Part shown: piece by piece, positions 28,381 to 32,391 of the stretch
Numbering within the stretch: the first letter of the stretch is position 1
Layout: the number at the start of each line of letters is the position of its first letter
Assembly: GCA_946617595.1 (NCBI GenBank)
Contig: CAMOKN010000219.1
Coordinates: 1-32,391 of the forward strand
Source: an uncultured Clostridia bacterium
GTDB lineage: Bacteria; Bacillota; Clostridia; Oscillospirales; Ruminococcaceae
Direction: 5' to 3'
DNA: 32,391 nucleotides
Notes under the pieces: model-generated
The model's database searches: none
Told to the model about the DNA's origin: nothing
What the model saw: the letters and a program-made list of their open reading frames with translations, nothing else
Translations under genes and position numbers: made by a program

Positions 28381-28412
28381 TAAAAAGCGGCAGACACTTT
28401 ACTGCCTGCCGC
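28381..28412 (-). terminator. Intrinsic terminator for the 28424-28726 gene
   Basis: Minus strand GCGGCAGgcagtaaagtgtCTGCCGCtttttac. Confidence 0.75.
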
Positions 28413-28423
28413 CGTTAAACTGT

Positions 28424-28726
28424 TTACGCTATCCCTGTCCGGTAGATCTCTTCCGGTTCGCCCGCTATATAGTCCTCGAAGTACGAATCGAAAATATCCT
28501 GCTCATAGTTGAGGGCGCTTTGCTTTGTGAAAAATCCGCTCTTGTTGAATTTTGCAAAATAGGGAAGGTGGAATCTTACTGCGTACCCGGTCTTGTCGTT
28601 TCCGGTAAGCTCTGCATAGTAGAGTGTGCTTTCTGTTTTTACATTTTTATGGGTAACTTCACCCGGTTTATATACCACCGATATGTATGTATCGCCATCG
28701 GCGGTAAATATCATCGTTGTCTTCAT
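28424..28726 (-). CDS. Hypothetical protein, 100 aa
   Basis: ORF with a preceding ribosome-binding-site-like aaaggagataag and a downstream terminator; no family recognised. Confidence 0.6.
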   Translation of the reverse strand: MKTTMIFTADGDTYISVVYKPGEVTHKNVKTESTLYYAELTGNDKTGYAVRFHLPYFAKFNKSGFFTKQSALNYEQDIFDSYFEDYIAGEPEEIYRTGIA

Positions 28727-29171
28727 AACTTATCTCCTTTACATATACCTTGTATGAACAAACTGATTTCTGTTAATATCTGTAGAATATATTGTATTTA
28801 TCTTATTCTGTCTTTCGAGCGTATTATAACACGGTGCATTGTAATTGTCAACGGGTAAAAACAACATTTCAAAAAATTGACACCTTTTCTGTAACTTTTC
28901 ACAATAACAGGTCAAAAACGCAGAATATTACAGTTATTTTGCATTATCACGTAACCGATTACACCACGAACGGGTGGATCAGACAGCTGAACAGTGTCGG
29001 AAAATTCCGTATTCCGTAACATCTTGTGCTTCAGTAGATATGGTTCCGGAGAGAATACAGCTGTATATTGATAGATATATGAACTGATTTGTGCAAAATG
29101 CATAAAATGATATCTGAGATATGACTTATAGTAGGCATGTTGTAGAATTTTTGTTACCGCATAATTCATAC

Positions 29172-29201
29172 TTGATTTTGATGTGTCAAAAGTTGTATAA
29201 T
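29172..29201 (+). promoter_or_regulatory. Putative sigma-A promoter (TTGATT-N18-TATAAT)
   Basis: TTGATT 29172-29177, 18 nt spacer, TATAAT 29196-29201; structured leader follows. Confidence 0.6.
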
Positions 29202-29331
29202 AGTATGGGGGAATCCGAAGTGCCACGGTTTACATAGTAAGCCTGCTGTACGATTTACTCACGTCAGTAAAGCCCCGGAGACTGTGATCCCGCATCTGAA
29301 GATACCCCAGATAAGGAAAGGTAGTGTGTCT

Positions 29332-29940
29332 ATGAAGACAGATGTTTACAAATTTCAGAAGGCTGTTACCGATATCGACAGTATAAGCGGACTTGCTTCA
29401 AAGATCTCCGCATATAACGGACTTGACAAGAAGCAGGAACTGAAACTTAGCCTTCTGTGTGAGGAGCTTGTAGAAATGCTCCCGAATCTTCTTATTTATG
29501 GAAACGGCGAGTTCTGGATCGAAAACCATAACAATGATTATGAGATCCATGCACTGGTCGAGGCCGATTCGCTTCTTTCAAGCACAGACAGAGAAGAGAT
29601 ACTTTCGGTGTCAAAAAGCGGAAAGAATGCAGCTGCTGTGGGCATAATGAACAAGATAAAGGCGGCAGCAGAGGTAATGATCGCAAACTATGCCCAGACA
29701 GCCGGAACATCCGGAATGAATTACCCAGAGGCAAATTACGCATATTATGATATGGGAATGTATGTTGACCCGATCGGTTATTCAAGTGAGTGGTCCCTTG
29801 AAAATTACAGATCCGAGGCAAAGAATGACAAAGAGGCATGGGACGAGCTGGAGAAATCCATTATTGCAAATTTAGCTGACGATGTTATCGTAGGCATCAT
29901 AAAAGGCAAGGTAGAGATCATCGTAAAAAAGAAATTATGA
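29332..29940 (+). CDS. Divergent HATPase/RsbW-like protein (putative partner-switch regulator)
   Basis: 'LKLSLLCEELVEMLPNLLIYGNGEFWIENHNNDYEIHALVEAD' and C-terminal 'ELEKSIIANLADDVIVGIIKGKVEIIVKKKL' resemble an RsbW-type fold; directly upstream of a STAS gene. Confidence 0.55.
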   Translation: MKTDVYKFQKAVTDIDSISGLASKISAYNGLDKKQELKLSLLCEELVEMLPNLLIYGNGEFWIENHNNDYEIHALVEADSLLSSTDREEILSVSKSGKNAAAVGIMNKIKAAAEVMIANYAQTAGTSGMNYPEANYAYYDMGMYVDPIGYSSEWSLENYRSEAKNDKEAWDELEKSIIANLADDVIVGIIKGKVEIIVKKKL

Positions 29941-30088
29941 TCTGCATTTTCGTGTTGAAAACATACGCTTCCGGAAAGCGGACTTGTATGAAACTGCACT
30001 GCAATATGCATTGACTGATATTTTGTTTTAAAAAGGTAATAAACGGGTTATAATCCGTAAATAATAAGACCATAAGGAGAAAATTAAA

Positions 30089-30400
30089 ATGAGCAAATTG
30101 ACAATAACAAAACAGAAGGAAAACGACACACTGAACATAGCTGTTGCAGGAAGAATAGACACTGCAACTTCTCCCGAATTTGACACAGAAACAAAGTCTG
30201 AGCTTGACGGTATAAAGAAGCTGGTAATTAATTTTGAGCAGGTTGAGTACATATCTTCATCTGGACTCAGAGTTCTTCTTTCACTGCATAAGAAGATGAT
30301 TGCTAATGGCGGTGAACTCATAATCAGTAAGCCTACCGAAATGGTGCTTGAGGTATTTGATGTAACGGGATTTGCAGATATGCTCAACATTGAGCAGTGA
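30089..30400 (+). CDS. STAS domain anti-anti-sigma factor
   Basis: 'LNIAVAGRIDTATSPEFD', 'LVINFEQVEYISSSGLRVLLSLHK'; preceded by aaggaga. Confidence 0.93.
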   Translation: MSKLTITKQKENDTLNIAVAGRIDTATSPEFDTETKSELDGIKKLVINFEQVEYISSSGLRVLLSLHKKMIANGGELIISKPTEMVLEVFDVTGFADMLNIEQ

Positions 30401-30425
30401 TCCTTCACACACTTGAATAAAGAAG

Positions 30426-30462
30426 CGGACATTCTCACACTCGTGGGAATGTCCGTTATTTT
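30426..30462 (+). terminator. Intrinsic terminator after the STAS gene
   Basis: CGGACATTCtcacactcgtggGAATGTCCGttatttt. Confidence 0.85.
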
Positions 30463-30529
30463 ATCAAAAAAGCATTTGCACGAATTGTGAAGAGACTTTT
30501 CAAGTTCCGTTTTAACGGTATTCGCCTTT

Positions 30530-30619
30530 GCTCCTTTCGGCGTTCCGAAAGGAGCGGGGTTTGGGGCGGAGCCCCGATCTGCATATTCTCGAGCGCAGCG
30601 ACTGATCTCGAGCGCAGCG
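30530..30619. repeat. GC-rich structured intergenic block: two hairpins and a 14 nt direct repeat
   Basis: Perfect hairpin GCTCCTTTCGG-cgtt-CCGAAAGGAGC (30530-30555), GGGGC-gga-GCCCC (30563-30575), TCTCGAGCGCAGCG twice (30587-30600, 30606-30619). Confidence 0.75.
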
Positions 30620-30648
30620 TTTTGCCGAAATTCTCAAACGGACATCTG

Positions 30649-31062
30649 TCAGTCCTTGACCGTCTCTCCGACCCAGTCGATTATTCCGCCGAATTCATAT
30701 ACATTATCATATCCGATGTCAGCGAGCTTCTGAGCAGCCTGCTTGCTTCGCCTGCCGCTCCTGCAATAAACAAGTATCACCTGATGGGTGTCAGGCAGTT
30801 CTGCCGGCATTTCACTTCCGATCGATTCGTTTGGTATGCATATTGCCCCGGGGATATGACCTGATCCAAACTCGTCCTGCCTGCGCACGTCAACTATGAT
30901 GCAGTTTTCATCAGTGCTCATTATCTCTTTTGCCTTGTCCTGAGTGATCTGTGTGTATGTCTGAGATGCGGCTTCTGTTGTGCTTCCGGCAGCATTGTCT
31001 GCCGTACAGCCGGACAGGGCAGTAACAGTAATAATGATCGCAGCAATTATCAAACGTTTCAT
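30649..31062 (-). CDS. Rhodanese-like domain lipoprotein
   Basis: Lipobox 'VTALSGCTA'; 'CIIVDVRRQDEFGSGHIPGAICIP', active-site loop 'VYCRSGRRSKQAA'. Confidence 0.92.
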   Translation of the reverse strand: MKRLIIAAIIITVTALSGCTADNAAGSTTEAASQTYTQITQDKAKEIMSTDENCIIVDVRRQDEFGSGHIPGAICIPNESIGSEMPAELPDTHQVILVYCRSGRRSKQAAQKLADIGYDNVYEFGGIIDWVGETVKD

Positions 31063-31112
31063 TTTTCTGTTCCTCCATAAGAAATGTGTCCTCAATAACT
31101 GCCTTCGGACGA

Positions 31113-31148
31113 ACAAATGGCTTCAAGCTGCGCTATGAAGCCATTTGT
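31113..31148. repeat. Perfect 13 bp stem-loop between the surE and rhodanese genes
   Basis: ACAAATGGCTTCA-agctgcgcta-TGAAGCCATTTGT; no U-tract on either strand. Confidence 0.6.
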
Positions 31149-31206
31149 TGGCTGATGAGCAGACATTAAGAATTTATTGGTCTGCGGTATGTCTGTAAAT
31201 CGTGCG

Positions 31207-31920
31207 TCATGAAATGTTAGTTGCAATACCTATTGATACGCAGTTGTCGAGTATTGCTTTCAGATCAGTGCCCTGAGAAGCTTCCCAGCGCCGTACCCCT
31301 TCCACCGTATATCGTATCCTGCCGTCCGGCAGCTCAGTCTCGGTGTAATGATCCTGATAGAAAACATCTGTAGAGACAGTCCTGCCGCGAAGGATTCCGC
31401 GGCATTCCGCAAGACCGCACCCGGGAAAATTCACATTCCATATCTGATTCGTTCCAAGCGGTTTTACGAGAAGCTCCGCTATGATCTCGTCAAGATATCT
31501 GTCTGTAACTTCGTGATCTCCTGACGCGCTTTCGGAAAACGCGATAGTATGTATTTTCTGGAATGCGGCTTCAAACGCAGCACCGGCGGTTGCGGAATAC
31601 TGTATGTCGGAGGCGAGATTATAGCCGTGATTTATTCCGGAGAATACATGATCGGGACCGCCGGGAACTATATTCAGCACACCTATCCTTACACAGTCTG
31701 CGGGCATACCGTCACAGGCGAATGCCCTGACTCCGCGTACCGGAAAATCCGCTTTCCACGCTTCGACGCTGTGGCTGAGGGAAATGCTGTGAGATGCTGC
31801 GCTTCTCTGACTTTCGGGAGCAACTACCCATACTTCGCCATATTTTCCGGCAGCTTCGGCAAGACGCGCGATACCGTCGGAATTTATTCCGTCATCATTT
31901 GTTATCAGTATTTTTTTCAT
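31207..31920 (-). CDS. surE: 5'/3'-nucleotidase SurE
   Basis: 'MKKILITNDDGINSDGI', 'VVAPESQRSAASHSISL', 'DGMPADCVRIGVLNI', 'VFSGINHGYNLASDIQYSATAGAAFEA'. Confidence 0.96.
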   Translation of the reverse strand: MKKILITNDDGINSDGIARLAEAAGKYGEVWVVAPESQRSAASHSISLSHSVEAWKADFPVRGVRAFACDGMPADCVRIGVLNIVPGGPDHVFSGINHGYNLASDIQYSATAGAAFEAAFQKIHTIAFSESASGDHEVTDRYLDEIIAELLVKPLGTNQIWNVNFPGCGLAECRGILRGRTVSTDVFYQDHYTETELPDGRIRYTVEGVRRWEASQGTDLKAILDNCVSIGIATNIS

Positions 31921-31926
31921 GTCAGG

Positions 31927-32265
31927 TCACCTCTTCAGACACCGTGGAAGTACATGCTGAGCATCGTAGTATGCCGATGCCTTTGAGATTATTCTTTCCG
32001 AGACAGTACGGCTTTTTATTTTTTCGTCCATGAGTATCAGGCATTCAAGCCTGTCATATGGAATTATATCGAACACATAAGTCTCCGGGACTTCTTCTTC
32101 ACGCCAGTAAAGATCACAGTTCAGTGCGTATATCATTACACGGCAGTTATATTTCAGAAGAAACTTGTTAAGTTCCTCAAGAAATGTGTGAAGCTGGTTG
32201 TCGTAGATCCTTGAAGTGCATACCGCGATTATATTTTTACCGTTTATCATTGTTATCACCGCCAT
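31927..32265 (-). pseudogene. Truncated N-terminal fragment of a LacI-like/periplasmic-binding-type sensor protein
   Basis: 'KNIIAVCTSRIYDNQLHTFLEELNKFLLKYNCRVMIYALNCD..DYDRLECLILMDEKIKSRTVSERIISKASAY' resembles the start of such a sensor domain, then ends after a short unrelated tail. Confidence 0.45.
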
Positions 32266-32327
32266 ATATTATATATTTAATCACTGTTCACAACTTAAGC
32301 GAAAAAGAAAGGTTTACGTTTATGTCT

Positions 32328-32370
32328 CCCCCCCCCGAGGCGGGGGGGGCAAAAACAAAATTTTTTTTTT
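32328..32370. repeat. Homopolymer/low-complexity segment at the window end
   Basis: C9-gagg-c-G8-caaaaacaaaa-T10. Confidence 0.8.
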
Positions 32371-32391
32371 GTTGTTGATTGTGGGTTGGCA

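Noticed and set aside
29202-29331. Possible cobalamin riboswitch (GGGAATCC, CTGCTGT, GCCCCGGAGAC pieces)
   Set aside because: Resemblance is superficial; the B12 box and upstream P1/P2 elements are not recognisable. Reported only as an unclassified structured leader.
31113-31148. 13 bp stem-loop as surE terminator
   Set aside because: No U-tract follows on either strand; listed only as a stem-loop.
1-32391. CRISPR arrays, tRNA/rRNA genes, intact transposases, phage genes
   Set aside because: No regularly spaced direct repeats, cloverleaf-like sequences, or transposase/integrase motifs were recognised by eye; tRNAscan-SE and CRISPR finders were not available.

Overview
This 32.4 kb window looks like a Clostridia/Ruminococcus-type chromosomal segment; that placement is inferred from gene content and style, with no search run. 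The left part holds an ECF-type sigma factor with a membrane-anchored putative anti-sigma gene, a decayed AbrB/SpoVT-like gene, and two copies of a MITE-like repeat. It also holds an Ile T-box leader in front of a CPBP (CAAX-like) membrane protease gene and a eukaryotic-type ileS. A STAS-kinase fusion and a PreA-like dehydrogenase follow on the minus strand. The centre (10389-27401) is a co-directional surface glycan locus. It contains an acyl-ACP cassette (LbH acyltransferase, KASIII, ACP, SDR, second ACP, FkbH-like HAD, VOC, GNAT), an initiating sugar transferase, a PIG-L deacetylase, three glycosyltransferases, a Wzx flippase, an AT-rich LicD/TagD-like pair, and CapE/CapG/CapF-like genes for UDP-L-FucNAc. 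The right part has a lipoprotein, a divergent HATPase-like protein plus STAS pair, a rhodanese lipoprotein, SurE and a truncated sensor remnant, ending in homopolymeric sequence. The most interesting points are the acyl-ACP cassette beside a sugar N-deacetylase, the partner-switch genes flanking the glycan locus, the T-box/CPBP/ileS operon, and the MITE-like repeat with a covarying hairpin. All calls are by eye from sequence and motifs.
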